Of a DNA stretch of 17,177 bases, positions 1 through 9,748 are shown in pieces. This DNA comes from Martensiomyces pterosporus (lineage: Eukaryota; Kickxellomycota; Kickxellomycetes; Kickxellales; Kickxellaceae), in contig MU603952.1 of the NCBI GenBank assembly GCA_025201845.1, positions 55,524 to 72,700 of the forward strand, read 5' to 3'. The number at the start of each line of letters is the position of its first letter. The first letter of the stretch is position 1. The notes beneath the pieces are model-generated. The model had not been told where the DNA came from. It did no database searches and worked only from the letters and a program-made list of their open reading frames with translations. The position numbers and the translations under genes are program-made.

Positions 1-3000
1 TAGCTGTCGCTTGAGAATCTTTGTGCGCTCGCTCTTTTGCCGCTCAATAGCCTGCTCGCGGTCACGCAGCTCCCTTTCCAGCCGCTCGCGCTCCTTAATC
101 TCTTGCCTGACCTTCTCAACCTCGTCGATCACCAGGCGCGAAAACGCGCGCGAGTACAGCGTAACGCCGGCCTGGCTGCCTGTGCTTGGCCCAGCCGATC
201 CGCCAAAGCCTGGCTGGCCAGCTGTTGGGCTGTCGGCGTGCGAAAGCGAGCGAGGCGCTGGTGCTGGCGGCGACCCGAACGCCTGCGCACCAGACAGCTC
301 GGGCGTGGGGTGAGTTGCGATGCTCATGCCAGCAGCCTTGCGCGCATGATAGCTGCGCAAGTCATGGGCGCTGCTGCTACCGCCGCTGCGAAGATTAGCA
401 ATGGACCGCTTGGCAAACCCGCTGTGGCCGTGTCTTGCTGGAGGCCCCGAGTCGCCAGGCCTGTTAAACGACCCATTTGATCCGCTTGTGGCAGGAGACG
501 AGAACGAGAACGACCGGTCGCCAGCAACGGGCCCAGCAGAGCCACTGGCCGCCAGCGTCGATGTCGAGGGGCTGCTGGGCTGCGTGGGGCGACCACCAGC
601 CCCGCTCTGAGAGTCGCTGACTGCCATCGATGCCTCGTTCTGGCTCTGCACACGAATATCTGCCAGAGAGAGCGGTGTCTGAGCCACATGCGTGCTAAGC
701 TCGCTCAGGTCAATACGGATCTTTGTCGGCAGCGCGAATGCCTCCTGGCACCGGTGTCCAAGCTGATCACACACGCAGAGCATGATAAACACACGATGGC
801 GCTTGGCCATATTCACCAAGCGAGCGTCGCCAACAAGAGTGTCAGGCGTGTCGTAGCACAGACTAACCATATTCTCGAGCAGCCAGCCGAGGCAAGGGAC
901 AAAGCAGTCAGCGCGGCTCATGGCGTCCACCGAAAGGTCGGTTTCGTCGATGCCTGGGCTAGAGTGCGACCTGTGGATTGCAACGCCCCTCTGCTTGTCT
1001 GGGCCCTGCTGCTGGGAATCGCCAGTGGCCTGGCTGCCAGCCGCCCCAGGATTTTCCAGGTCCGACGCGGTAGTGGGCGTCAGGGGCGTCGCGTCAAAGG
1101 CAGACCAGTCGCGAGCACCACGCAGAACCGCCTCCAGCGTATCGAGCTTTGTGTTGTTCTCTGCAGCCACCTCGTTCCATGCTCTGGCATACTGGCGGGA
1201 CTCGGGGCTAACAAGCGCACTAGCAATAGCGCGCTCGACGAACGACGGCACATACTTGATCTGCGCCTGTCCTCCCTTGCGCTTACCACGCCGTCCAGTC
1301 TCTCCAGCAGCCCTGCCCGCGCCGTATCCCTTTGCAGCGTTGACGCGGTAGCTAGGCTGGCGCTCGGGGATCATGCCAGCCTCGCGCATGTAGCCATTCA
1401 GAAGACCGCCAAACACGCGCGACGACGAGAGATGGGAGTCCTTGCGGCACAGACGAATGATCGTGAGGAACTTTTGGATCCGGTGGATGCGCAGCGAGAG
1501 CGAAATTCCGGGGGCAACAATCTGCCGAATCACCCACCCGCGGATGGCGCGATGAAGCTCGAGCATGGTTTGGATGCTGTGCGGCATTGTGCGCACCAGC
1601 GACGACTCGACCGAAGAGGCGGAGACGCCGCCTACGCCAACACCGACGCCCGAGATCGAGCCTTCTAGCTCGTGCGACTGCGACGCGCCGCGGTGTCTGT
1701 GGGTCTGCTCGAGCACCTGGTAAATGTCCGACACGACAATGTCCTCCTCCGAGGGCACATGGGAGACACGCTTCTTTGCGTACCAGGGAAGCGGCGCGTG
1801 CGTCTGGACCTCCAGGAGGCAGAACGCAACCAGCCAGTCATTGAACGAGCAGCGCGCAAAGTGAGTCTGCGCCAGTCGGTTCAGGGAGACCAGTATAGCG
1901 TCAGGGTCTGCTGAGCTCAGCAGAGCCAGAGGCGACTGGATGGCGACGCTGAGCTGCGAGAGTGGCTCCTCTGTCCGCTCGCGGGCCTGCGCATGCTCGA
2001 GACGGCGCTCAAGAGCCTTCTCCAGCGGGGTGTACCCAGAGGGCGACAGCATTTGGGAGACAAGCTCTGGGAGCAAAACACCAGCCCGCTCGCAGAGCTC
2101 ACTCCAGGCAGCAGTGGGCTGGTCCCGGGGGCATGCGCTCCTGAGCGAGCTCTCGAGCAAAACAAGAAAGTCCGCCATCGACTCGCGCAGCGCCGTGTTA
2201 TCCAGAAAGTCGCTAAAGTGCTGGCTGAGCCAGTTCTCGCACAAATCCAAGAGCGTGCTGTAGGCAGGCTCGGCCTGCTGCCACTGCTTGCGCTCCAAGG
2301 AAGCAAGGGCCCGGCGCATGGAGTCAAGCACGTCGTGGCCAATGCAGAAGTGGCGGAACGACGCCATGAATGTGCGCTGGAACACGTCGCGGTTGAGCAG
2401 GAGCTTGGGTGCCGTGCCATCCTGGAACTGGATGTGCATGCCCTTCTCGCCAGTGGCCGACGAGCTGTGCTGCTCAATGCCGTTGATCAGGAGATCAAGC
2501 AGCATGGCCACTGTCCCGCCTTGCACCTCAACCACAAACCCCACGGGCTGAACAAGCGCTGCCGACTCGCGCACGTGCGTGTACTGCACGCGCAGAATCT
2601 TGAGCGTCAGGTCTCCGTGAGCAGCGTATATGGTGGCACCCGCATACAAGGCGTCGTTGTGAGACACATCGCTGAGCTTCTGGTCAAGGCGGGCAACGGA
2701 GGTCAAGCCATCGCTGGCGTTGCTCTCTGTGCTGCTGGCGGTGGCTGCAATGGACTTGGCAGGCAATGCGGTGCTGGCGTTTGCAGAGCTTGAGGCGCCG
2801 CTGTTGCCTTCATCGACAGAGTGGAACCCAGTAGCCACGTTTGTAGGGAACGATCTGCTACGCTTATGTCTGAGCCCCTGTGTGTCTGCAATCGGCACGT
2901 CGCCCATCTCACCGGCAGCCCTCTGGCTCTGCTGGTCTGCTCCAGGCGCACCACTCCTCACAGAATCGTAGTCGGGGTCCTGCCCGTCAGACGGCTTGCG

Positions 3001-6000
3001 CTTAACAGGCACCGAGTCTGTGCCCACCAGGGCCAGCGAGTTCTGCGAGGGCGTAGCATGCGAGAAAGTGCCGGCTCTACCAGAGACACCGCCAGCTGAG
3101 CGCATGGCGGTGGTGTGAGCGGGCACAATGGGTGCGGTGGTGCGTGCGATCGGGGTGATCCATTGAAGGATGTTCGTTGAGGGCACGGTTTCGGGGCAAA
3201 CAAGAGGGAGGATGGATCCAGGTGCTTGTCTTAGCGCTGACCGCGCCGAGGACTGTGAGCTTGGCAGAGCAGCGTTGCCCGAGTCGTCGCCGTCATCCTG
3301 CAGATGCTGCTGGTACTGGTCGGCAACCGAGGGCTCGCACTGCAGGGAGATCGAGAGGAGGAACCTGAGGTCGTACTCGGCGACGTCCGACTCGACGAGC
3401 TCATCGCCAACCTGGAGCGGGTTGAGTGCCAAGCTGCTGAGATATGCCTGGAGGAACGGGTGAGCGAACAGAGACGGGTCAGCAAACGTCGATGGCACAA
3501 GCTGCGCCTGTGCAGACTCCCTCTTCCCCTGCCTGCCCGGGTGCGACGCGTTCTGCTGGTACTTGGTGGCCAAAGAAACGCTGCTTGCCCGCGACCTCAC
3601 GATGCTGGTGCGCGCACGCTCGACCACGCCGCTGGGGATGCTGTCGACAGCATCCTTGGCTGCTGCATACATCTGCCCGTAAGGCGCAAACAGGATCCTG
3701 TCGCCCGTGTCGCCACCGTTGGCCGCCGAGATAGCCGCTTCATACAGGCGCGTGAACTTGCGCCCTTGCCTGTTGACAAGCATACGGATGGGGCCGTAGT
3801 AAGGAATTGGCGTGTAGCTGTAGCCAGGCGCCGGGGGAGACGAAGAGCCGGCTTTTTGCCGAGGATTGATGACAAGAGGCCTGGCAACTGTCGTCCCGCT
3901 TGGCGACTCGATGTCAGTCTCGTAGATGCCATACTCCACCAGCAGCGGAACCCACTGCGAGACGATCAGCTCCTTCCATGCGAGCGCGACGCCATGCCAC
4001 ATCTCGCGCAGCCGCGAAATCGGCGACATTGTGACTGCCATCGCAATGGCTGCCCACGACACGGCGTCGCCAATGGCTCGGCACTCCTCGCCGATACGCA
4101 CCCAGTGCTGCAGCAGCGCGCAGCGGCGAGCAGGCCGGTTGAGCGGGACCTCGACGAGAAGGTGGTGGTGGACCAGGCGCGTGATAAAGTGTGGCTCGTT
4201 CGGAGTAAACACCATCAGCTGCCGCTGCATTTCCAAAACGCCCTCTGCAGACTCGGCGTTCCCTTCAGGGCTGCTGGCGCTGATGTTGAGCTGCATGCTT
4301 CCAGAGGCTGAGGCATATGCTGCTGTGGTGGCTGGGGCAGGAGCGGCACCCACCGCCGCTGTTGCTGCTGCCGACTGCAGAGACAATGCCGCTGCTCCAG
4401 CTGCGCCATTGGTGCCGGCTATTGTAGCCGCATCGGTTGATGCAGAGTGGCCGGGCTGTGCAGCTTCCTGCGCATTAGTGCCAACCGTGAGCAGGCTGGG
4501 TGTGGGCTGTGTGTTGGCCACCCTGCGCTTTCCCGACACGGGCATGTAGAGCGAAGCCTGTCTGGGGTCAAAGTTGGCCAGGTGCTCCTTGTGGAAGAGG
4601 TAGAGCTGGTGTGCAAACTCGCTTGGCGGAACCTTGAGCAGCAGCGACGGAGAAAGGCCAGTGATCTCCACACGCGCAAGCTCGGGCACTGTGGGGATCT
4701 GGGGCACCACGGGCTCGGGCTCGCCATGGTGCGTCTTTGAGCGGATCCGCAGCGGGCCATTGCTGTCGCCGTCATTAGCCGTGCCGCCTGCTGCCGTCGC
4801 TGCGTCATTAGCGCCAGGTGCGGGTTGTTTAGGCGGGTCGACCTTGGGCGGCTTACTGGCATGCGCAGAAGGAGTCGCAGAGGCAGAGGCACCCGAAGAA
4901 GCGGCGGTGGCTGGGACCATGCGATCAATTGCGCTGTTTAGATTTGCGATAGCAGCTTCGTCAGCGTCGGGCTGCTTTGCTATAGTGTTGGCAACGATCG
5001 ACCTCAAGACCTCAATTTGATCGGCTTGATACTTGTTTGGATAAGCAGACGCAAGCGCCATGACGATCTCGCGGAGATTGTCGATGACGCACCTGTATCC
5101 ATCGATTTCGGGCAAAACAAGCTCGGTGTATCGCTGAAGCTCGCGCAGAAACTCGCTGGTGTCCATGAACCTCTCGTACGTGCCCACGAGCTGCGTGCTG
5201 AACGAGACATGGTGCTCGGCCGGCGTTTCTGCTGCAGCTGCTGGGTCCTCTGGCAATGCGGCAGAGACGCTCCGTTCTGTTGTGCGGAAAACCATCTCGT
5301 GCACCAGTGCGCTCTTGCTGCCGCCAACGGCAACAGCCTCGCCACTGTTGGAAGATGCGTCGCCAGTGCCTGAGGAGGGGCGAGAGTCCTGGCAGCCAGG
5401 CTTTTTCGGCACAACAACAAGCTCCGGGTGACGCTGCGTTCCCCAGTACAGCCTAGCGCGGGTGTCCTTCACGTGCTTGCCCTGGTCGTCGGCATGCGCC
5501 GTCTCGGCATGAGCGCCCTTGCTGACGCCGGTCGTTGCTGCTGGTCGCCGGACGGTGTCGTGAGCGCCAGTGGCGGGATTGTATCTCCTCGACGCGCTGT
5601 TGTTCTCGCGCGGTCTCTGGCGCAGCCTGCGGGCATAGCTGGCCTTGGCTGCAGCGAATCTCGACAGCCAGTTGTTCTTTGCATCCGAGGTGGTCGCAAC
5701 GAACATGCGCGCAACACGCTCCTTTCCGCCGACAAAGATCTGGAACCCAGGGACGATTCCCGAGGATAGGGCTCCCGAATAGTCCTTTGACACGGTTGAT
5801 GTGCGCGTCATGACAGAGGACACAGAGTTGTTTCCAATAGAGTAGAGGCTGATCCGCCCAGAGCCAGCCTGGCTTTCGCGGCCCAGGTGGCCAAGAACGC
5901 CCGATGTGCGCGTCATGACAGAGGACACAGAGTTGTTTCCAATAGAGTAGAGGCTGATCCGCCCAGAGCCAGCCTGGCTTTCGCGGCCCAGGTGGCCAAG

Positions 6001-7635
6001 AACGCCCGGCGAGTGGTTGATGCTGAACCTGGAGCTGGCAGCCTCAATGGCCTCAACGTTCGTCAGCGGATAGGTGGCATGGTGCTTCCACTTGGTAAAG
6101 TAGCCCTTGCCCTGGATTCCGAGCTCCGCGCTGACGAGAGACGAGTTGTCTGCGCTTTGGTGGTTCTTTGCACGCGAGCCCTTGCCAAAGCGCATTTTGT
6201 TGCTGACTGCGCCAAAGAAGCTAGATGCTAGGCCCTGTCTGACCCACCGGCGCTTAAGCACTACGAGCGTGTCGTCAAAGATGAGCACGCAGACATAGCG
6301 CTTGAACTTGAGCGTCCTCAGGTCAACTTCGGTGAAGCACTCGCCAAACACATAGCGGTCGCACAGCGGGTCCGTAATGTGGCCGTCATGGACACCCGGC
6401 TCGAACAAGATTGCGCGAGACCCCGACTCAACCTCTCCAGGCGTCATAGGCATGCCTGAGGCGCTGCTGTGGCCACCCTCGTCGTAAACGGTCGACATGG
6501 ATGACCTTATGTATCCACCAGCAGACTCGCTAGCAGCAGCAGCGATCTCCTCGGGGAACATGGCACGCAGCTCGCTTTCCGATGGGGGCTTGTAGAAGAA
6601 GAGCTTTGCGCCCTTGAGCACAACCCGGTAGACCTTCCAGCCACGCGAGAGCGCCGATGCCAGCGACGTGCTAGGGTTGATGTCGGTCTTTTTGCTCAAG
6701 TAGCCCTCCTTGGCAATGAGATTCGAGGCGCCGTTGCTGCTACGCATCGATTGAGCAGGGTTGTTTGCGTGGGCATAGCCAAACTCGCGGTTGCCTGCGC
6801 TGCTCTTCGCGCCAAGAGGTGCATCTGCCTGTGCGCCCGGCCGCTTAGCCGAGGCAGCGTCGACGCCGGCACCGCTGCCAGCAGCGTTGGCCATGTTAGC
6901 GAACAGATCGGATACACTGCCGTTGTGCGGCCTTCTCCCGACGATGCCGCCGCCAAGAGCGGTTGTGGATGCCGAGTGTGGCACAGACCCAGAGACCATG
7001 CCCATTGCCCTGCTGCCATTGACGCCCGAGGAGCCAGACATTGACGAGGGCCCATGCGTCTGGTTGCCGAGGCTGAGGCTACTCTTGGCCATCCCCGAGT
7101 AGCCCATCGATCCGTATATTGTCTTTCTGTACGATCCGGCACCTACGCCGGCACCACTGCCGCCACCTGGTCCGCCAGCACCGGCACTGCCAGAGCCTCC
7201 AATGGAAGGCGCAGCGCTGGAGCCAGAAAGACTCCCTGCAGCAGCACCGATTCTATGCGGTCTGATGGTCCCGTAAACACTGGCCGACGACTCGGTGCCG
7301 CCCATACCCAGCGAGGCGGCAGATCCAGAAGAGGCGGAGGTATCCATGCTTGTTGTTGTTCCGCGCGACAGCGGCGACGGGGTATATCCGGTAGTCTTGG
7401 CAAAAGAAGAGTGCAGAGTGCCGCTGGAGGAGGACATTGACAGGCTGCCATGAGCCCGTTCACCTGCACGCAAATTAGCAGATGTGGTAGAGTCCGATTG
7501 TAATGGCGAGTGGGTGGTTGGTTTGGCGGAGCGCTTTGTGGTTAGGCCGCGACGCAGGCTTTGGCCCAGCGCTGTGAGCGACCTCGACTTTGACTTTGCA
7601 GTCTCATCGCGTGGGCGGTCGCTTCCCAGAGCCAT
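1..7635 (-). CDS. BEM2: BEM2-like PH/RasGEF-domain scaffold, probable Rho GTPase-activating protein (3' part outside window)
   Basis: ATG at 7635; the frame stays open for 2545 codons to the window edge with no intron. Residues 1-300 are low-complexity Ser/Gly/Ala. A PH-like module starts at 308-312 (KEGYLSKK) and seems to resume at 426-465 (EVDLRTLKFKRYVCVLIFDD) and 626-666, ending in a helix with Trp656. A helical block lies near 810-905. A RasGEF-like module spans about 990-1340 (ISRLREMW at 1206-1213). After a disordered stretch come a REM (RasGEF_N) domain about 1690-1860 (LLNRDVFQRTFMASFRHFC at 1746) and a second RasGEF-like module about 1900-2290 (RIHRIQKFLTIIRLCRK at 2049). Residues 2497-2545 form a charged coiled coil. 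In fungal Bem2 proteins a PH and a RhoGAP domain follow such a coil; here they would lie left of position 1. Bem2 controls Rho/Cdc42 activity in polarity and wall integrity. The reading frame is certain; the BEM2 name is from family memory, and a RasGEF lacking RhoGAP is the alternative. Confidence 0.78.
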   Translation of the reverse strand, partial: MALGSDRPRDETAKSKSRSLTALGQSLRRGLTTKRSAKPTTHSPLQSDSTTSANLRAGERAHGSLSMSSSSGTLHSSFAKTTGYTPSPLSRGTTTSMDTSASSGSAASLGMGGTESSASVYGTIRPHRIGAAAGSLSGSSAAPSIGGSGSAGAGGPGGGSGAGVGAGSYRKTIYGSMGYSGMAKSSLSLGNQTHGPSSMSGSSGVNGSRAMGMVSGSVPHSASTTALGGGIVGRRPHNGSVSDLFANMANAAGSGAGVDAASAKRPGAQADAPLGAKSSAGNREFGYAHANNPAQSMRSSNGASNLIAKEGYLSKKTDINPSTSLASALSRGWKVYRVVLKGAKLFFYKPPSESELRAMFPEEIAAAASESAGGYIRSSMSTVYDEGGHSSASGMPMTPGEVESGSRAILFEPGVHDGHITDPLCDRYVFGECFTEVDLRTLKFKRYVCVLIFDDTLVVLKRRWVRQGLASSFFGAVSNKMRFGKGSRAKNHQSADNSSLVSAELGIQGKGYFTKWKHHATYPLTNVEAIEAASSRFSINHSPGVLGHLGRESQAGSGRISLYSIGNNSVSSVMTRTSGVLGHLGRESQAGSGRISLYSIGNNSVSSVMTRTSTVSKDYSGALSSGIVPGFQIFVGGKERVARMFVATTSDAKNNWLSRFAAAKASYARRLRQRPRENNSASRRYNPATGAHDTVRRPAATTGVSKGAHAETAHADDQGKHVKDTRARLYWGTQRHPELVVVPKKPGCQDSRPSSGTGDASSNSGEAVAVGGSKSALVHEMVFRTTERSVSAALPEDPAAAAETPAEHHVSFSTQLVGTYERFMDTSEFLRELQRYTELVLPEIDGYRCVIDNLREIVMALASAYPNKYQADQIEVLRSIVANTIAKQPDADEAAIANLNSAIDRMVPATAASSGASASATPSAHASKPPKVDPPKQPAPGANDAATAAGGTANDGDSNGPLRIRSKTHHGEPEPVVPQIPTVPELARVEITGLSPSLLLKVPPSEFAHQLYLFHKEHLANFDPRQASLYMPVSGKRRVANTQPTPSLLTVGTNAQEAAQPGHSASTDAATIAGTNGAAGAAALSLQSAAATAAVGAAPAPATTAAYASASGSMQLNISASSPEGNAESAEGVLEMQRQLMVFTPNEPHFITRLVHHHLLVEVPLNRPARRCALLQHWVRIGEECRAIGDAVSWAAIAMAVTMSPISRLREMWHGVALAWKELIVSQWVPLLVEYGIYETDIESPSGTTVARPLVINPRQKAGSSSPPAPGYSYTPIPYYGPIRMLVNRQGRKFTRLYEAAISAANGGDTGDRILFAPYGQMYAAAKDAVDSIPSGVVERARTSIVRSRASSVSLATKYQQNASHPGRQGKRESAQAQLVPSTFADPSLFAHPFLQAYLSSLALNPLQVGDELVESDVAEYDLRFLLSISLQCEPSVADQYQQHLQDDGDDSGNAALPSSQSSARSALRQAPGSILPLVCPETVPSTNILQWITPIARTTAPIVPAHTTAMRSAGGVSGRAGTFSHATPSQNSLALVGTDSVPVKRKPSDGQDPDYDSVRSGAPGADQQSQRAAGEMGDVPIADTQGLRHKRSRSFPTNVATGFHSVDEGNSGASSSANASTALPAKSIAATASSTESNASDGLTSVARLDQKLSDVSHNDALYAGATIYAAHGDLTLKILRVQYTHVRESAALVQPVGFVVEVQGGTVAMLLDLLINGIEQHSSSATGEKGMHIQFQDGTAPKLLLNRDVFQRTFMASFRHFCIGHDVLDSMRRALASLERKQWQQAEPAYSTLLDLCENWLSQHFSDFLDNTALRESMADFLVLLESSLRSACPRDQPTAAWSELCERAGVLLPELVSQMLSPSGYTPLEKALERRLEHAQARERTEEPLSQLSVAIQSPLALLSSADPDAILVSLNRLAQTHFARCSFNDWLVAFCLLEVQTHAPLPWYAKKRVSHVPSEEDIVVSDIYQVLEQTHRHRGASQSHELEGSISGVGVGVGGVSASSVESSLVRTMPHSIQTMLELHRAIRGWVIRQIVAPGISLSLRIHRIQKFLTIIRLCRKDSHLSSSRVFGGLLNGYMREAGMIPERQPSYRVNAAKGYGAGRAAGETGRRGKRKGGQAQIKYVPSFVERAIASALVSPESRQYARAWNEVAAENNTKLDTLEAVLRGARDWSAFDATPLTPTTASDLENPGAAGSQATGDSQQQGPDKQRGVAIHRSHSSPGIDETDLSVDAMSRADCFVPCLGWLLENMVSLCYDTPDTLVGDARLVNMAKRHRVFIMLCVCDQLGHRCQEAFALPTKIRIDLSELSTHVAQTPLSLADIRVQSQNEASMAVSDSQSGAGGRPTQPSSPSTSTLAASGSAGPVAGDRSFSFSSPATSGSNGSFNRPGDSGPPARHGHSGFAKRSIANLRSGGSSSAHDLRSYHARKAAGMSIATHPTPELSGAQAFGSPPAPAPRSLSHADSPTAGQPGFGGSAGPSTGSQAGVTLYSRAFSRLVIDEVEKVRQEIKERERLERELRDREQAIERQKSERTKILKRQL
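5798..6007. repeat. Perfect 105-bp tandem duplication, in frame (35 residues x 2), inside the BEM2-like gene
   Basis: Copies 5798-5902 and 5903-6007 are identical; identity runs one base further (5903/6008) and then stops, so the junction has at most 1 bp of microhomology. The unit is 35 codons and keeps the frame. It gives residues 544-578 and 579-613, each starting GVLGHLGRESQAGS and ending SSVMTRTS. The duplicated segment is a Ser/Gly-rich loop between the two later parts of the N-terminal PH-like module (before the strand GFQIFVGGKE at 630), so it lengthens a loop rather than breaking a core strand. No synonymous differences separate the copies, which means a very recent event or an assembly error. 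Confidence 0.95.
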
Positions 7636-9748
7636 CTACGCAAACGAAATGCAAAAGAGCAAAATAAAGGGGCAAAAGAAATGCAAAACAAGCGGAACAA
7701 TACGGGAATTAATACGGGAGGAGAGAGAAAGAAAGCAGCCTCTGCGTTGCACCCGATTCTCTGTGCTCCCGGGAGTGTAGAAAAAGATTAGAATTTGAAT
7801 TGCAGCAAGCACAGAAGCAAAAGGGGGGAACACAGGAGAGAAAAATGCGTATGAGCGACGAAGGGAGAGAGGGTGAGTGTGCGATGACAAAAACGCAGCC
7901 CTCCCTCACAGCTTATTGCCTTGCTTTGGCCAAAAGAAGCAGTGTCATCCAGCCTCAGCCCTTGCCAGTCCGGCCTGGCTGAGCAGTGTGACGCTCGCTC
8001 TGTTGATGTGGATTAGAGTAACCCAGAAGTTTGTGGTACAGGGCGGGAGTTGAGAGCTGAGAGTTAAGAGTAGGGTAGCACCACCACAGTCAGAGTTTAT
8101 ATTTTTGTGCGCTGTGCTCTATACTGTACGCTGCTCTGTCTTACGTTTGATGCTGGCCCTGGCTGGTCCTTCTATGTGGATTAGCTGTGAGCTGTGTATG
8201 TGAAGCTGAGAGGCGTGCGCTCCTGTCGGCGTTGGCTGGTCAGGCAAAAGAGAGCAGAAGACAAAGCGCAGCGCTCTAATATCCAGTCCGGCACTCGTAT
8301 CTCCAGGCTAGGGCAGAAATAACAATGACAACAGCAGGAGAAAGGGGTGCGTATAGTATAGGAAAAGCAAGGCGCGTGGAGTAGAGATGGCTTAAAAAAA
8401 AGGGGCGGCAATAACAACACTGGCGGTAGGCCGATGCCTTTCTAGCTTTTTGGCTAATAATGCCTCGGGGCTGGCTGAGTGGTTGGCTTTTGCCTCTTGG
8501 AGAAACTCGAAACAATGCCCTCTTTTCCCTCGCACCCTCTGCCTTGTTTCGCTGGACCACGCATGCATGATTAAATGGGCGAAGGCCTGCCTGCTGCCAC
8601 TGCCCAAGCCGTTGGAGAATGATCAATGGTGTTTTGACGGTGCGCCTGCTACTGCGCGGCGGTGCTATTCCCGCAAAGCCTTGTGTTGTTGCAGTCCAGA
8701 CCACATGAAGACCAGGGGACCACCAGGGCGTTTTGCTCTGGTCCCGGCGATGGATGCGTGCACGCAGTCTGCTGTTGTGCAGAAAAGAAGGTCATAGGAC
8801 CGTCTTCTCTTTCTCTACACAGCCCACATGATGCACTCGCAATATAGCTCTTCTTTTGCTGTCTTCCTTTTGTTGTCCTGAGCGGCAGTTGCTTGTGCCG
8901 ACCAAGCACTCTGCAGAGCCCTGCTTCTTTTATTGGCCTGTGGCGATGGAAGAGTCGGCAAGCACCTGCGTGCATGCACAGCACCAGTACACCTTGCAGT
9001 ACCCTTCCATGTATGTGCCTCCTCACGTATATACTCGGACACGAGTTGCAGCGCGCGCACCGTTGGGTCCAGAACCACATGGGTGTCTACGCCCGACATG
9101 TCTGGCAGAACAGCGCCTTGCAGCAGCCTCTCAGGTGCCCCTCCCGCTCTTTTCTGATACGCGCCCGGACATCTCGGCACGCAGCAGCTGGCTAGCTCCT
9201 TGCGAAATAGCCGATGCGCAAGCTGCCTTAAATGGCAAGCGGGCTTTTGATCGCCCAGAAATATTTAATACGGCTTTCAGCGGCCAATTCCATCTACCCA
9301 CTTGGTGTGCCACTTGCCAGCATGGGCTTTTGGAATCCCAACAAACGCGCTCCGCTGCTTCCCCCCAGCACCTGAAAAGAAAAGCACCACGCCTTCCCCT
9401 GCTTCCAGGCTAGCAAAGCGGTGGGGAAGAGAACACTGACGTGACGCTTCCCAGCTTACCCGTGCCAGCGCCAGCAAGCAAGCACAGCGCGCAGGGCGGG
9501 GCAGGGCGGGGCAGCAGCAAAGGCGATTCTCTGTGAAGCACTGCTTTGTCCTCTCTTCGCTCCCCTGAACCCCTCAACCTATTGGGGGATTGCAACCACT
9601 CCTGCGCCATGCACTGCGCTTAGCTTCTCTCCTCTTCCTTCTTCTGTCTCCCTTGTCGCTTTCAGCTCCCGCTCTTTCGCACGCATATTCTCTCGTATGA
9701 GATAAATCAGGGCACTTGACTCCACACACAAGCCTTATCACACAGCCG
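7636..9748. promoter_or_regulatory. 2.1-kb divergent intergenic region between the BEM2-like and MAM3-like genes; no gene seen
   Basis: This should hold the promoters and 5' UTRs of both flanking genes. Next to the BEM2-like start the plus strand is purine-rich (7660-7750), so its leader would be pyrimidine-rich. A TATA-like TTTATATTTTT lies at 8096-8106. CCAAT-type pentamers occur at 8932-8936 (reverse), 9284-9288 (forward, just after an AT-rich stretch around 9260-9270) and 9581-9585 (reverse, about 165 bp before the MAM3-like ATG). Reading frames of up to about 185 codons exist on both strands, but none has a recognisable domain or coding-like composition. No tRNA or rRNA was found. The element calls are motif matches only. 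Confidence 0.4.
9491..9510. repeat. Two tandem GC-box decamers (GCAGGGCGGG x 2)
   Basis: A perfect 10-bp tandem repeat, each unit holding a GGGCGG core. It lies about 240 bp upstream of the MAM3-like ATG. It could bind an Sp1/Mig1-like C2H2 zinc-finger factor, but chance GC-rich sequence is also possible. Confidence 0.35.

Noticed and set aside
688..4311. Long plus-strand reading frames (688-1668, 1993-2793, 3304-4311) opposite the BEM2-like gene
   Set aside because: They are codon-for-codon antisense to the BEM2-like frame and stay open because that gene rarely uses TTA, CTA or TCA codons. They show no domains and are Arg/Leu/Val-rich shadow sequence.
8006..8184. Direct 11-bp repeat ATGTGGATTAG at 8006-8016 and 8174-8184
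   Set aside because: In a 2-kb region one 11-mer recurring by chance is not surprising; no third copy and no known element supports it.
8472..8482. TGGCTGAGTGG, a perfect match to the tRNA A-box (internal promoter) consensus
   Set aside because: No B-box (GGTTCGANTCC) or cloverleaf follows at tRNA spacing; the downstream AACTCGAAACA does not fit. Probably chance.
8276..9413. Reading frames of 121-185 codons on both strands in the divergent spacer (e.g. 8856-9413 plus, 8649-9080 minus)
   Set aside because: Overlapping on opposite strands, rich in Cys/His/Arg/Pro, with no domain, no coding-like codon use and no continuation by plausible splice sites.
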